The notes: generated by a model from the letters alone, not told the origin. A DNA stretch of 64,000 nucleotides from Cricetomys ansorgei (GCA_026225945.1 JAMJFZ010002884.1:1426001-1490000), one strand, 5' to 3'; positions 45,802 through 56,970 are shown, counted from the first letter of the stretch. Numbers and translations are program-made.

Positions 45802-45945
45802 ACTGTTGGTGGCACATGCCTTTAATTGAGAGGCAGAGGCAGACAGGTCTCTGTGAGTTTGAGGCCAGCCAGGACTACAGAGTGAATTTCGGGGCAGCCA
45901 GTTACAATAAAGAACCGTGTTTCAAAACAAAACAAAATAAAACAA
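45802..45945 (+). mobile_element. B1 SINE with target-site duplication
   Basis: 'ctgttggtggcacatgcctt' + 'taattgagaggcagaggcag', 'gtttgaggccagccaggact' and 'gaatttcggggcagccagtt', with a tail of AAAAC units. A small deletion removes 'cccagcactcg'. Flanked by AGAAATAGTGCA (45790-45801) and AGAAACAGTGCA (45946-45957), a 12-bp duplication with one change. Confidence 0.92.
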
Positions 45946-45957
45946 AGAAACAGTGCA

Positions 45958-46904
45958 GTAAAAGTATCTTCTAATGGCAATGTGACTGAATATTGGCTTA
46001 AGTAAACATAGGCTCACTTTAAGTCATCAACTTAATATGGTATCATGTTGCTGCCAATCAAATAGTACATGTGAACATAATTATACATGACAATTGGGTT
46101 AGAAGTTCTGTGAGTATATTTTCCAAAATTCACAGCCCTTTTAAACAGCTTTAAGTGACTTAGTTCAAACACAAACAATGAGCTGCATTTACTTCAAGGA
46201 ATATGATAAAATTTTTTGTCCATTCTTCATTGATTGATTCTTCATTGATGCTGTTTGCAAGCTTTGGCAGTTTTCAGCCTGATCATGGGTCAGATATCCC
46301 CATGTAGTGTTTTAGCCATTATGTCTACTTTACAGTATTAGGAAAAGTAGTAGGGTTGGTCACAAGCAGCAGGGTTAAAAGCATAGCCTCACCTCCCAAA
46401 AATAAAAGCACAGAGAAAGGAACATATTAGGAGAATCAGATATGACTAAGAAGTGTTTCATGGACTCTTGAAAATCAGAAGGCTTTATTTTGAATGAATA
46501 CATCTCTTTTCTGAATAAATAGGAAGACATAAAAGATATGGGGCTAGGTCCCTAAACAACATAGTATAATGCCCATTTACATAGCCATATGTTTTATTTG
46601 GTATGAGTAATCTATAGATGGTTTGAAGTATAGAGGAGAATGTGCACTATTTATATATAAATACTCCCCTATATAATATAAGAGCTCTGAGTATCTGTAA
46701 ACTTTAATATGGAGGATTCCCCCAATAACATCTAGAGACAAATGTATTGCTGAGAAACTTACAAGATTCCACTGTATATATTAAATGAATTTTTAAGAAG
46801 GGCAATTAATAATAGGTACTAGAGAACTGATGATTAACACAAATTCCTGTAATAATGGAGCTTACATTGCAGGCATGGGCAGCAGAGAGTCATGAAACAA
46901 AAGA
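45958..46904. other. Intergenic DNA, nothing recognised
   Basis: A/T-rich, with no confident repeat or gene. Confidence 0.35.
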
Positions 46905-47062
46905 AATATCAGGTCTGGAAAAATGTTTAAGCAGTTAAAAGCATCTACTGCTCTTGTAGAAGATGGGAGTTCATTTCCCTCAGCTTGTGTCAGGTGGCTT
47001 ACAGTTGCCTGTAACTTCAGCTTGAGCAGACACCCTCTTCTAGCCTCCAAAGTTATTTATGC
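46905..47062 (+). mobile_element. RSINE1/B3-type SINE
   Basis: 'tctggaaaaatgtttaagca' + 'gttaaaagcatctactgctc' + 'ttgtagaagatgggagttca' is a diverged tRNA-derived head, followed by 'ggtggcttacagttgcctgt' + 'aacttcagcttgagcagaca' + 'ccctcttctagcctccaaa', the RSINE/B3 body. Confidence 0.7.
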
Positions 47063-47189
47063 TCTACTGCTTTGTCTTTCATCTAAATTAAATAGATCCC
47101 AACTCCAAGTCTCCCCAGGATTCACTCACTATCATTTATTCACTTTAAGTTAAGTTTTATTGTGACCAAAACATTGCTCTTTTCATTCA

Positions 47190-49250
47190 TTTAATGTGTT
47201 CCTTGATAATATTGCACAATGTGTCTTGATTACACTCATCTCCCCAACTCTTCCCAGATCCACCCTGACTTCCTCATCTGCCCAACATCATGTCCTGTTT
47301 TTCCAACTCATCAAGACAAATTTGTGCTGCCTATATGTTCTTGAGATACTGGTTGACTTAACAAGGACCACTCTCAGAGGAAACTCTTTCCCCTTCCCAG
47401 AAGCTAGCAATTGCCAATACCTTCATGACTAGATGGGGGATTTTATGCCCAACTCCCATTTTCTGGAATTTGGTATGGGTTGGGTTTGCATTTATGCATT
47501 CTGGCATAAATTCTGTGAGTTCATAGATACAGCATTTCTGTTGTATCCTGAAGAGTCTGTTTCCTTGTAGTCAACCAATGCCTCTACCTCTTATACTCTT
47601 TCATCTCCCTCTTCCACAATGATCCCAGAGCCTTTGAAAGAGAGGGTATAATGCATATGTTCTGATTATGTCGGAGAATTCCTCAGTCTATTATTTTCTG
47701 TGCCTTGTTCAGTTGTGAATCTCTAAGTCAGTCACCATTTACTACAAATAGAAGCTTCTTTGATGAGGGTTAAGTGATACAATAATCTATGGGCATAATG
47801 ATGAGTCATTAGGAATTGGTTTACTATGGTGCTGATTTAATGAAGTATTAGTAGTGCATTCTCCCCTGGAGTGTTGCCATAGGTTCTTGGACTGATAATT
47901 AGAGCACATTCTCCCCTAGGGCATTGCCACAGGTATGGGTTTTATCTTGTGGATCAGAACTTGAGTTCAATCCGAAATTGATGGGTTATTCCCCAGGAAG
48001 TCCATGTCATTATTGTACCAGTGGGGATGTCTTGACAAGCCTATCATTATTGTAGTTCACAGGGTTCACAGCTGGCAAAAATTAATGATTACATTGATGC
48101 TTACTTTTCTTCTCTAATAGGATTCTTAGCACCTTCTAGTACTACGAATGCTCACCAATAGTGATGACACTTTCAGTTCATTACCAGTTTTATTTCTCAT
48201 GTTATAGGACTCAAGTATTTGATCTTTTCAGCAGAAGGGTATTACCATCTACTTCTGGATTGCAACCAGTAGCATTGGCAGTGGTCTGTAATGTTTGGTG
48301 GTCTATGGATCCTCACTAGACAACAACTCCAAAGAAGTAACCCATTCCTAGTGGTGGACTTTTATTTGTTATTCTATGATGCTAGTAGGAAAAATATTGC
48401 CCTGTTATAGGATAATTCAGTTTTAACTCTTGATATATGAATTATACACAGACAGACAGATACATACAAGCCCACCTTAGGAAGCTTCTACAGTAAGTAG
48501 TAGGTAGGTTTCCATATGGCTTTTCAAATGGTTTTTAATGTGATTTATGTCTCCTCTACCCTCCTCTACACTGCCGTTCCCTCCTCTCTGCTTCCTCTAC
48601 CCAAGTTTAAACCATTCTTTCCATTTATTCCCTCTTAACCTTATACACCAATACATTCTATCGCCCTTTTCTTTAAGACTGTCCTTCATGATCCACTAGA
48701 ATTTACATGATCTCTATGAGCATTCCAGATGAAACATACACATCTGAAGATTCAAAGCTAATATGCATAAATGAGAGAACACATGTGACATTTGTCTCTC
48801 TGGGTCTGAGTTATTTCACTGAGAATTCCTGTTTCCAGCCCCATCAGTTTACCTGCAAATTTCATTTTTTAATTGCTGAATAATATTCTATAGTATGAAT
48901 ATACTACATTTTTAGTACCTACTCATGAAACGATAGATATATATGCTGTTTTCATTTCTTGGTTATCGTGTATAGAGCAACAATGAACATGGATAAGCAG
49001 GTATTTCTACAGGATATGAAGTTCTTTGGGCATATGCTCAAGAATGGTATAGCTGAGTCATGTAGTAGATTTATTTTCAGTTTTGTGGAACCTCCATACT
49101 GATTTTCATAATGCCTGCAACAGTTTGTATTCCCACCAGCAGTGAATAAATGTATTTCCTTCCTCATACCCATGCCAGAAGCTGTCAGCCTCTTTGTTAT
49201 CGTGACCATTCTAACTGGGGTAAGGTAAAACTTCAAAGTCAAAGTCTATA
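47190..49250 (-). mobile_element. 5'-truncated rodent L1 (Lx-like), 3' UTR plus ORF2 end
   Basis: The longest L1 copy here, about 2.1 kb, minus strand. The 3' end is at the left (47190-47280). The 3' UTR runs to about 48450 with blocks such as 'ccacaatgatcccagagcct', 'gaagcttctttgatgagggt', 'tgatgggttattccccagga' and 'cagcagaagggtattacc'. 48740-49250 is the complement of the ORF2 C-terminal coding region, including 'gctgaataatattctatagt' and 'gggcatatgctcaagaatgg'. It ends near the L2 at 49255. No TSD was identified. Confidence 0.8.
48952..49242 (-). pseudogene. Decayed L1 ORF2 C-terminal coding remnant
   Basis: A 96-codon minus-strand frame within the L1. Its C-terminal half keeps the L1 ORF2 pattern (residues such as HDSAIPFLSICPK and SMFIVALYTIT). 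Its N-terminal half reads in a different frame from the L1 protein, because of a one-base loss near 49085-49090 and a Trp-to-stop change just upstream of it in the L1 frame. It encodes no functional reverse transcriptase. Confidence 0.75.
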
Positions 49251-49254
49251 ATGT

Positions 49255-49860
49255 TTTATTTACTGCCTCACTTATTTTGCTAAATGCAGCAATTCCTTTA
49301 GTTGCTTAGGCCAGGGCCTGGGAATCACCCTTACTCTCTTTCCTGTCTTCATTCTCAGTAAATCTTATCAGTTCCGTCATCATAATACTTAATGGTTCAG
49401 AGCATTCTTCACCAATTTCATGCCTGCTTCCCATCTTTCCCATAATTCCAATTTATCAACTCTCATTTGAAATCTGTAAGACACTCCGAACTGATCTTCC
49501 TGCCTCTACTTTTTCCTTGTGGAAATCAATTTTCCACCAGCATCTAGGATAATTTTGCATATTATATGTCAGCTCACATCATTTCCCTACTTAAAATGTA
49601 AGGCAATTCCATGATTACGTGACTCTATGAATTAAATGAAGACAAATTTTCAAACGGCCACAAAATCTGCAGCCTTTTCTCCCTACCACTTCTTGCTCAC
49701 TAACCACAAGGTACATTGGTCTTTCCCTTTGTTGAACCAACCCCCTCTCACCACATCTCCCTATCTTTGGCACTTCTACTATTTTTGCCTGTATTATTAA
49801 TACTCTGACTTTTTATATAGCTTATGCCTACATATATTCCTATTGTAGCAACCCCAGAAT
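49255..49860 (+). mobile_element. L2 LINE 3' region
   Basis: Plus-strand L2: 'gggaatcacccttactctct' + 'ttcctgtcttcattctcagt' + 'aaatcttatcagttccgtca', 'gaactgatcttcctgcctct', 'gtcagctcacatcatttccc' + 'tacttaaaatgtaaggcaat', 'ccctaccacttcttgctcac', then 'tttggcacttctactatttt' + 'tgcctg'. The order matches the L2 C-terminal coding and 3' region. It is non-coding now. Confidence 0.65.
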
Positions 49861-50320
49861 GGTTGTATGAATTTTCTGTAATTTTAGTGAATATTTAGAT
49901 TATAAGCTTATACAAAGATTATTTGGGGGGGGCTCAAAATTTTGGAAGTTTCAGATAATGGTTGTTTTGCCCTGATGCCTTTGGTCTGTGCCAAGACAGC
50001 ACACTGTGTTACAAAACCACTCACCTCTTGAGTAGGATGAAAATGAGAGAAAGCAAGGTCTTGTAGTACAAACATCCCTTCAAAGCCAACCTCACAAAGA
50101 CTGGAGGTGTGTCCTAGTGGCAGACATAAAATATATAAGAGATCTTTACTCATTGTTTAAATGACTTTATATTCTTGGTGGCATGGAACTCTATTTGCTT
50201 CATCCACAATACATATCACAGCTAAAAATCATTTCCCTCATTTATGTGTGTGTAAAATGGGAGTGCATGTGTGTATGGCCCACTAGTGTTTTTGTTTCCT
50301 CCATTAGACTGCAAGTTTCA

Positions 50321-50463
50321 CCTGGGAGATGGTGGTGCACACCTTTAATCCCAGCACTCGGGAGGCAGAGGCTGGCAGATCTCTGAGTCTGAGGCCAGCC
50401 TGGTCTACAGAGTGAGTTCAGCCAAGACTACACACAGAAATCCTGTCTCAAAAACATAGAGTA
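50321..50463 (+). mobile_element. B1 SINE with target-site duplication
   Basis: 'cctgggagatggtggtgcac' + 'acctttaatcccagcactcg' + 'ggaggcagaggctggcagat', 'gaggccagcctggtctacag' + 'agtgagttcagccaagacta', tail 'ctgtctcaaaaaca'. One of the best-preserved B1 copies here. Flanked by CAAGTTTCA (50312-50320) and CAAGTTCCA (50464-50472). Confidence 0.95.
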
Positions 50464-50891
50464 CAAGTTCCATAAACATATGAGCAATATCTGTTTAATA
50501 ATTTGCTACTGTATTTCTAGTATCCAACATAACAATTTCATGAGGGAAAAAATGTTTTAAATGGATGAAGAAGGATTCTGGAACTGATGATGAAACTCTA
50601 AAAATACTTTAAGTTGTGAATTTTCTGGACTCTATGCCTCCATATCAAGGACTATTGAGCTAGACACAAGTTTTCATGATAGAGTCAAAGCCAGATACTA
50701 TGTTCAAGGACTATAGCATGAGGACCATAATGGTAATCTATGTATCATATCAATGAGAAAAAAATGATAAGAACAAATCTGAGTCCTTAAAACAAAGTAA
50801 CACAGTGTTTTCTTCATCAGACTCAGAACATTACCTAAAGAGCAGGAATAATTGATTGATTTTAATATTAGCTCAAACATTGATAAGCTGG

Positions 50892-51010
50892 GTGTGCTAG
50901 TTTTTTTTTTTTTTGGTTTGTTTGGTTTTTGTTTTTTGGGTTTTTTTGTTTTGTTTTTGTCAATTTGACACAAGCTACAGTTATTTGGTGACCTAGTAGC
51001 ACCAGCTGTC
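50892..51010 (+). mobile_element. MaLR LTR 5' end, interrupted by a T-rich tract
   Basis: 'tgtgctagtt' followed, after a T/G-only stretch at 50901-50958, by 'gtcaatttgacacaagctac' + 'agttatttgg', the start of the rodent MaLR LTR on the plus strand. The LTR cannot be followed beyond about 51010. Confidence 0.6.
50901..50958 (+). repeat. T-rich (T/G only) low-complexity tract
   Basis: 58 bases of T runs separated by G, GG or GGG. It may be the complement of an old retrotransposon A-tail. The Lys-rich minus-strand frame at 50704-51012 comes from it. Confidence 0.85.
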
Positions 51011-53519
51011 AATCAAGTCATTAGTATTCAGAGAGACATATTGCTTTGGAAATTCCAACTATTTTAGGAGTTGTATATATGAAAATAGGACAAAGACTAA
51101 ATCCATGATTTATAATATCAATCCTAATTTCTTAAGTGAATGTGATGATCTAGGCATGATTTTATGAGTTTCATTCCCCATAGTGTGGCTATTGCTCAAT
51201 TGGTACACTCCAAACTAGTCAATTTATTGGGAGAAAACTTAAATCATTCAAGGAAATTACATTCCCCAAGATCTAGATCATGAGCCAATAGTAGCCTTCC
51301 ATCCCAGCATGTTCGTACTATCCATATCCTCAAAGGTCACTTGAGAAAGAAATTTCCTCTTACCAGAGTGTGAGGTTGAATGAGATATATTGGCATAGCA
51401 TGGAATCTCAGATGGCTCAGGATACAATTAAGGTTCAACATGAGTTTCTTCAAAGAATGTCACAAATACAGTATTCTGAGGGGTAGGGGCAAGGAATTCT
51501 CAGAGGGAATCAGACCAGTAGCTTGTCTTGATGCAAAAATAGAAGCAGCTGTGAATCATCAATTTTAAAATTAGAAAGAAATGTCTTCTATGAATATTTT
51601 TTAGTTCATTGTTGACTTTTGAGGCTCGTTATACATGTACCAAAATATGGAATTTTATGATTAACTTTGTTTAATTATGCATACATGAGGAGCACCAAAC
51701 TCTTTAAAGTTGTGGGAGATGTGCATGAGAAATGAGAGATAAAATTGGTTCCCCTTTTTTCAACTTTTCTTGATGTAGAATTCAATGTTTCAAAATGATA
51801 AAAGACTCATTTTGTTTTCAAATGGAATGTAAAGCACAATACCAGTACTTTATTTATATGGCTGCATTCTTCTGGGATAACAAAACATTTGAAGGTGTTA
51901 AATCATTTTAATAATGGAGGGGATAAATGGTGTTGAGCCCTACTTTTTTCCATACAAAGAAACTGGGGGGGGGGGTGTAAGTGGTCAAATAGATTATTTG
52001 TACAGTCGTATTTCCCAAATGTGATTTATAAAAATGCCTTCCACGTTTCAGTGTTACTGTGAAGGCATGCATAAGACAGCTCTCAAGTCACTTCAAACCA
52101 CAGAACTTATATTCTAGCAAATAATGCATAAATTACTTGCTTTCACACTTTCATCCATTTTGCTAACAGTGCTTCACCTCCAACCAACTGTAGCTAGCTC
52201 TTGCTTCTCATCTTGTGATTTCAGCAATAGTGTCAGATTGGATGTCTTTCAGCCATGCCTTGATCAATGAAAGCCAGAACTGATGCATAAATGCTTCTTA
52301 CTCCTTTTCAGACTGACAGTTTTGAGAGACACTCCTTTAGGTTCCTCACTGGCCCAGCCAGCCATAGAGATTCTCAACATAAGAATTTCTTGGATGCATT
52401 TAATTTTCCTCTTCTTCCATCGTGCTTTACTAAGCCTTTCTCCCATTTCCTGGAATCACTTCTGAAATGCAGTTTGTATACCCAAGCCTTTCCTTCAGGC
52501 ATTCCTTTCATTTCAGAATAAATAAGGCCAAACCAGAATGGTAAGAAGCCATATATATATATGAATTTGATAACCACGAAGGACTACGCAATGAAAGCTA
52601 TTATTATGACTTACATAATGTTAGTAGTACTCCTACAATTATAAAATCATAATTAACATTCATAATGAAGCCTACTACAAGATGAAAAAGTTGGCAGAGC
52701 ATTCTGAAACTCTGAATCAACCATAAGTCAACAATATTCCTCTCCAAAAGGAGCATGGGATTTCCTCAGAGAAATTCAAGCAGAGGAAGAACCTAAGAGA
52801 CTCAGTTGCTAGTACTGTTTTCATTTCTGCATGTATGAACTCTGAAAATTTCTGTCTCCCGTGTACATAACTGAAGCAAAGTTGGCATCTTCAGTTCCCC
52901 TTTTCATTATCTTTTTCATGGTTACACTACCAGATACATTAGAAAAAGCAGAATATGGGTTTGAACTTCATCTTACTAATACTTAAAAAATAATGGCAAT
53001 GTTGCTGAGGAAGCATCTCATGAGAATAGAGCAAAGAGAGCACTGTTAAAGTTTTGTGGACCTCTTACTTACTGATAGCTCTGCAGCTTCTCTACATGAG
53101 TTGTTAGCTTCCCTATAGAGAAGACAAATGCCATTACAAAAGCAGAACTTCCATTTATGTAAAAGTGTAGGACAAAATGTTTCGAAAATACTACTGAGAA
53201 TGTGGTGTCTAGAACTCTAGAAAAACAGTTTGATTTAGTTGGCGGATGGGAAAGCTTCCCACTCAACTGGTTCTCTTCACTAATTCTGTCAAATCAGTGA
53301 CTATAGGGAATGGTAATAAATAATAAAAAGTAATTACTAATGTATTTGCACATAATAATTGTCAGATACCTTTACCTTTGCCTGGGATGGGACTTAAAGG
53401 CACTCCTACAAGGTTTAAATTAGAAACTAAAACATGCCATGTGTGTATGTCTCTGTATGTATATATTTATGTTCATAGAAAAACTTTAAATGCATCATTT
53501 CTAATTCCTTAGTTTGCTT
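51011..53519. other. Intergenic DNA, unassigned
   Basis: 2.5 kb with no gene and no confident interspersed repeat. It holds an 11-G run at 51965-51975 and a (TA)n at 52551-52562. Overlapping frames at 52264-52577 exist on both strands and show no family signature. Confidence 0.35.
51965..51975 (+). repeat. (G)11 homopolymer
   Basis: Eleven consecutive G residues in otherwise A/T-rich DNA. The length may be subject to sequencing error. Confidence 0.95.
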
Positions 53520-53636
53520 TAAACTTTTTTATTAGCATGTCAACTGTACAAAGTGATGTGTTTCATTATATCAGTTTTATAAGTATAAAATGAAATTTGT
53601 TCATATGCATTACCAAAAGCCCCATAACCCCTTTGT
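53520..53636 (-). mobile_element. Rodent L1 3'-end fragment
   Basis: 'ttattagcatgtcaactgta' + 'caaagtgatgtgtttcatta' matches the complement of the rodent L1 3' terminus. It stops after about 115 bp, next to the LTR-like element at 53640. Confidence 0.55.
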
Positions 53637-53639
53637 AAT

Positions 53640-53920
53640 TGATACATATTGTATTCATCCTATTTCTCCATAGAAACAGAACTGGTAGGTTATAAATAGG
53701 CATTTAGAAGGTTTAGGATTTTTTATTTATAAGGGACTAGCTCATGTGGTTATAAATACTAAGGAGTTCTATGATCTGTTGTCTGAATACTGGAAGTAGA
53801 GTTCTATGTGGTTCCAGTCCAACCCTAAAGGCCTGAGCACCAAAAGTTAGTTTTTCAGATCTCAGTAGGATTCTGGTGTCTTGAGACCAATGAACACTGA
53901 TTTCTAATAGCAAAATATCA
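53640..53920 (-). mobile_element. Old LTR-like interspersed repeat (family A)
   Basis: 'ttctccatagaaacagaact' + 'ggtaggttataaatag', 'aagggactagctcatgtggt' + 'tataaa', 'ggagttctatgatctgttgt' + 'ctgaatactggaagtagag' and 'ctaaaggcctgagcacca' follow a common old eutherian LTR-like repeat on the minus strand. I cannot name the family with confidence. The same family appears on the plus strand at 60045. Confidence 0.6.
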
Positions 53921-54269
53921 ATGTACTAGTGTGATGTAAATGTTACTAGCGTGAGAAAATTCTGGGCAAATTGTATATAGAAACTATCCCTATTACATGT
54001 ACAAATTTTTGTTATCTAACTTTGTGTTCTAAAATACAAAGTTGGTGGAAAACACAAGACATAACAAATTTTGTTGTAAAAATGTATTATATAATGATAT
54101 TTTAGATAATGTATGCAATTGGAGACAATTACAAAAAGACTACATTAAATTTAAAAATTCACATATTTCAAAAAGTCTGGTAGAATAACAGTTACAATGC
54201 TATTTATGTATTATTTACTACTTTCTATAGGTTAAGTTTTTATTTTTATTTTTTAAAATGCTATTTTTT

Positions 54270-54455
54270 AGAAGATTTGTTTATTTTATTTATATATGAG
54301 TGCTCTATCTGCATGTACACATGCATGCCAGAAGAGGGCATCTGATCCCATTGTAGATGGTTGTGAGCCACTATGTGGGTGCTAGGATTTAAACTCAGGA
54401 CCTCTGAAAGAGCAGTCAGTGCTCTTAACCACTGAGGTATGTCTCTGGCCCAACA
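54270..54455 (-). mobile_element. B3/B2-type SINE
   Basis: Complement of B3: tail side 'gaagatttgtttattttatt', body 'tgccagaagagggcatctga' + 'tcccattgtagatggttgtg' + 'agccactatgtgggtgctag', head 'agagcagtcagtgctcttaa' + 'ccactgaggta'. The small minus-strand frame across it is not a gene. Confidence 0.93.
54328..54339 (+). promoter_or_regulatory. B3-borne CTCF-like motif
   Basis: CCAGAAGAGGGC within the B3 element above. Rodent B2/B3 SINEs are known carriers of functional CTCF motifs of this form. It differs from the CCASYAGRKGGC core only at the Y position (A instead of C/T). Confidence 0.4.
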
Positions 54456-54461
54456 TTTTAA

Positions 54462-54680
54462 TTTTTTATTATTCATTTTATGTGTACAGTTGTTCTGCCT
54501 GCATGTGTATCTGTTCACTAAGTGTATGTTTGTGGCCTACAGAGATAAGAAGCTTATGTTGAATCCCCTAGAACTGCAGTTATAGAAGATTCTGAGTGAC
54601 CATGTGGTGCTGGGAATTGGACCCAAGTCCTCTGGAAGAGCAGTCAATGGTCATAATCGCTGAGCCATCTCTCCAGCCCT
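54462..54680 (-). mobile_element. B3-type SINE
   Basis: A second minus-strand B3 immediately after the first: 'ttgttctgcctgcatgtgta', 'gatgg'-region replaced by 'tctgagtgaccatgtggtgc' + 'tgggaattggacccaagtcc' + 'tctggaagagcagtcaatgg' and 'gctgagccatctctccagcc' at the head (right). Confidence 0.92.
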
Positions 54681-54699
54681 ATTTTTTTTTAATTATTAC

Positions 54700-54866
54700 A
54701 GTTAATACATTTAAATGTTTTCATCTAATTTATATTCTTTCTCCTCCCCGAAGTCTTCCCAGATCCCCCAAAACTCTACCCACCAGACTTCTCCTTCTCC
54801 CTCCCTCCCTCCCTCTTTCTTTCTCTCTCTCTCTGTCTCTGTCTCTGTCTCTGCCTCTCTCTCTCT

Positions 54867-54902
<36 letters not shown>

Positions 54903-54945
54903 TAAAAAAGCAAACAGCACCCCAAGACAAAAAAGTCGCTAAATA
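54700..54945 (-). mobile_element. Rodent L1 3'-end fragment with CT/CA expansions
   Basis: 'ttttcatctaatttatattc' + 'tttctcctccccgaagtctt' + 'cccagatcccccaaaac' is the complement of the L1 terminus and purine tract. After the simple repeats it resumes with 'aataaaaaagcaaacagcac'. Confidence 0.65.
54791..54901. repeat. (CT)n-(CA)n compound microsatellite
   Basis: A CT-rich block including CCCT and CTGT units (54791-54867) runs into about 16 CA units (54870-54901). Open frames on both strands here (Ser/Leu- and Arg/Glu-rich) are repeat products. Confidence 0.95.
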
Positions 54946-55249
54946 CATGTGCTTTATTTTGTTTCTCAAAATTTTCTAGCTTTTATTGTTGAGATCTCTA
55001 ATAATTGGGAGAGAAATCCATCCACAAATCAAATGGTTTAAATTATTCGCTTTCTCTAAACTGAGAGAATACTTCAGTTATCAATCCACTGATTATTCCA
55101 AAGAATGTACATGATAGAACCCTATGTAATGTTTATATATAACACATATATTAAAATAATTATGCGGCATTGTTTGAAGAGGATGTCAATTGTATACTTA
55201 GGTAATAAAACAGTTTTCAGTTTCTCTCTAACTTTTAAAAAAATGTTTG

Positions 55250-55325
55250 TTTTGCTGAGGAATGGATCCAGGGCCTGGTGCATGGTATGAAATTTCTCTA
55301 CTGCTGAGCTACACTACCAGTCCCT
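55250..55325 (-). mobile_element. ID-type SINE
   Basis: 'gctgaggaatggatccaggg' + 'cctggtgcatggtatgaaat' + 'ttctctactgctgagctaca' is the complement of an ID/tRNA head. Confidence 0.7.
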
Positions 55326-55359
55326 GAATTTGTTTTAATATTGATATCATCTAAAATTA

Positions 55360-55580
55360 TTTCTAGATTTATGCTTATTATTTTGTGTATATGAATGTTC
55401 AGCTTGCATGTGTTTATTTGCACAGTGTGTATGCCCTGTACCTATGGAGCTCAGAAGAGAGCACTGGAACTGGAGTTACAGAGAATTTTGAGTTCCCATG
55501 TGGGTTCTGGGACATGAATTGGATCCTCTGAGAGAGAAGCAAGTGCACTACTAAGCTGCTGATAGATCACTTCAGCTCCA
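55360..55580 (-). mobile_element. B3-type SINE
   Basis: Third minus-strand B3 within 1.3 kb: 'tgtatatgaatgttcagctt' + 'gcatgtgtttatttgcacag', 'gcactggaactggagttaca', 'cccatgtgggttctgggaca' + 'tgaattggatcctctgagag'. The head at the right is worn. Confidence 0.85.
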
Positions 55581-55678
55581 ATATAAATTATTTTTAGTGC
55601 TGACATGCTTTACAAGCCCTCAAACACTGACGTATTAATACATTTCAATTTCTCTAACAAAAGTATAAATTTTACATA

Positions 55679-55705
55679 AATACGGTAGTACATATCTACC
55701 GTATT
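55679..55705. repeat. Perfect 10-bp inverted repeat (hairpin)
   Basis: AATACGGTAG (55679-55688) and its exact complement CTACCGTATT (55696-55705) surround a 7-nt spacer TACATAT. Each arm keeps a CpG. Confidence 0.9.
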
Positions 55706-55837
55706 AGGGAGGGTGGGAGAGGATGATAGCCATGACTTTAAGGTCAACATATGAAATGAGTTTGGGGTCAACTTTGGTTGTATATCAAAACTCCATATAA
55801 AAAAATTAACTGACGAATTAGCTTTGACATGAATTTT

Positions 55838-56420
55838 TTTCTTTGAGATTTTCATACAATGTATTTTGATCATAATCTTTCTCCTCCCCCAACCCTTCCC
55901 AGATCCTCCTTTACTTCTCTACCCACTCAACTTCATGTTCTTTTTCTCTCTTAAAAATACTCACAAAACCATTATGTTTGGTTTATACTGGCCCAGTATT
56001 TCTGAGTATATGGCCTGCTCTGGAGTGTGGTTAATATATCTCGTGTCACTGAACTGAAGGATATTGATTTTACTTCTCCTAGCAGCTGCCAATTGCAATA
56101 GCTTCTTGGGTAGGGGTGGGACCAAATGTCCACTTCCTTCTCTCCATGCTTGAACCCCATTTGGCTTGAACTCATGCAGGTTTTGTATGTATTGTCTCAT
56201 TCTCTATGACTTCGAAAGTGGATCAGTCCTATTGTGTTTGGAAGATATTCTTTCTTTGGTGTAATCTATTACCTCTGGCTCTTACTACCTCTTCCATGTA
56301 GATCTCTGAGCCTAAGGAAAGGTGCTTGATGGAGGCATATCATTTAAGACTGAGCCCTCCAAAGTATCTCACCTTTTGCATGTTGTCTAGTTGTTGGTAT
56401 TGTTAGCTCCAAAGAGGAAC
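55838..56420 (-). mobile_element. Rodent L1 (Lx-like) 3' UTR, 5'-truncated
   Basis: Minus-strand L1 starting at its 3' end (left): 'tgagattttcatacaatgta' + 'ttttgatcataatctttctc' + 'ctcccccaacccttcccaga', then 'tggcctgctctggagtgtgg', 'gccaattgcaatagcttctt' + 'gggtaggggtgggacc' (56087-56122), 'atgcttgaaccccatttggc' + 'ttgaactcatgcagg', 'gatctctgagcctaaggaaa'. Small frames at 55866-56200 are its shadows. Confidence 0.87.
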
Positions 56421-56810
56421 CCCCAAGGTGACAGTGTGGCTGGCAATGTCCTAAATTACCATCTAGGTAATCAGCTCATGCTGTACTCTGACCAGGTGAA
56501 CAGAATTGCTAGCAAATAAATAAAAAACATAACTCTGCATTCCTCAGAAACCTTGTGGAGTGGGTTTCTGTTAGTCAGGAAAAACCATTATTTTCCTTAT
56601 CTACACCCTGTAGCCAAGGGTGCATCTATTTCTCTATGAACTCAAACAAACCTGCAAGAGATCAAAGTCCCTATGCTGGTTTCCAGGCTGTTCAGGCTAA
56701 CACCCCTCCCCATTCCAGACCCTGTACACTGCAACATAACCTATCTTCACAACTGGTAAGGCTTCTCCCCCTCTTCCAGAGATATTCACAGCAGTTTGAA
56801 ATGCACAAGG

Positions 56811-56970
56811 AGGGCAGAGATGGCACACACCTTTAGTCTCATCACTTGGGAGGCAGAGGCAGATGGATTGCTGTGAGTTTGAGGCCAGCATGATCTACAG
56901 CATGAATTCTAGGACAGCCAGAGTTACAACAGAGAAAGCCTGTCTCAAAAAACCAAAAAAAAAAAAAAAG
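56811..56970 (+). mobile_element. B1 SINE
   Basis: 'agggcagagatggcacacac' + 'ctttagtctcatcacttggg' + 'aggcagaggcagatggattg', 'gtttgaggccagcatgatct' + 'acagcatgaattctaggaca' + 'gccagagttacaacagagaa', tail of about 15 A. The flanking repeat CACAAG (56804-56809 and 56972-56977) is a short candidate target-site duplication. Confidence 0.93.
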
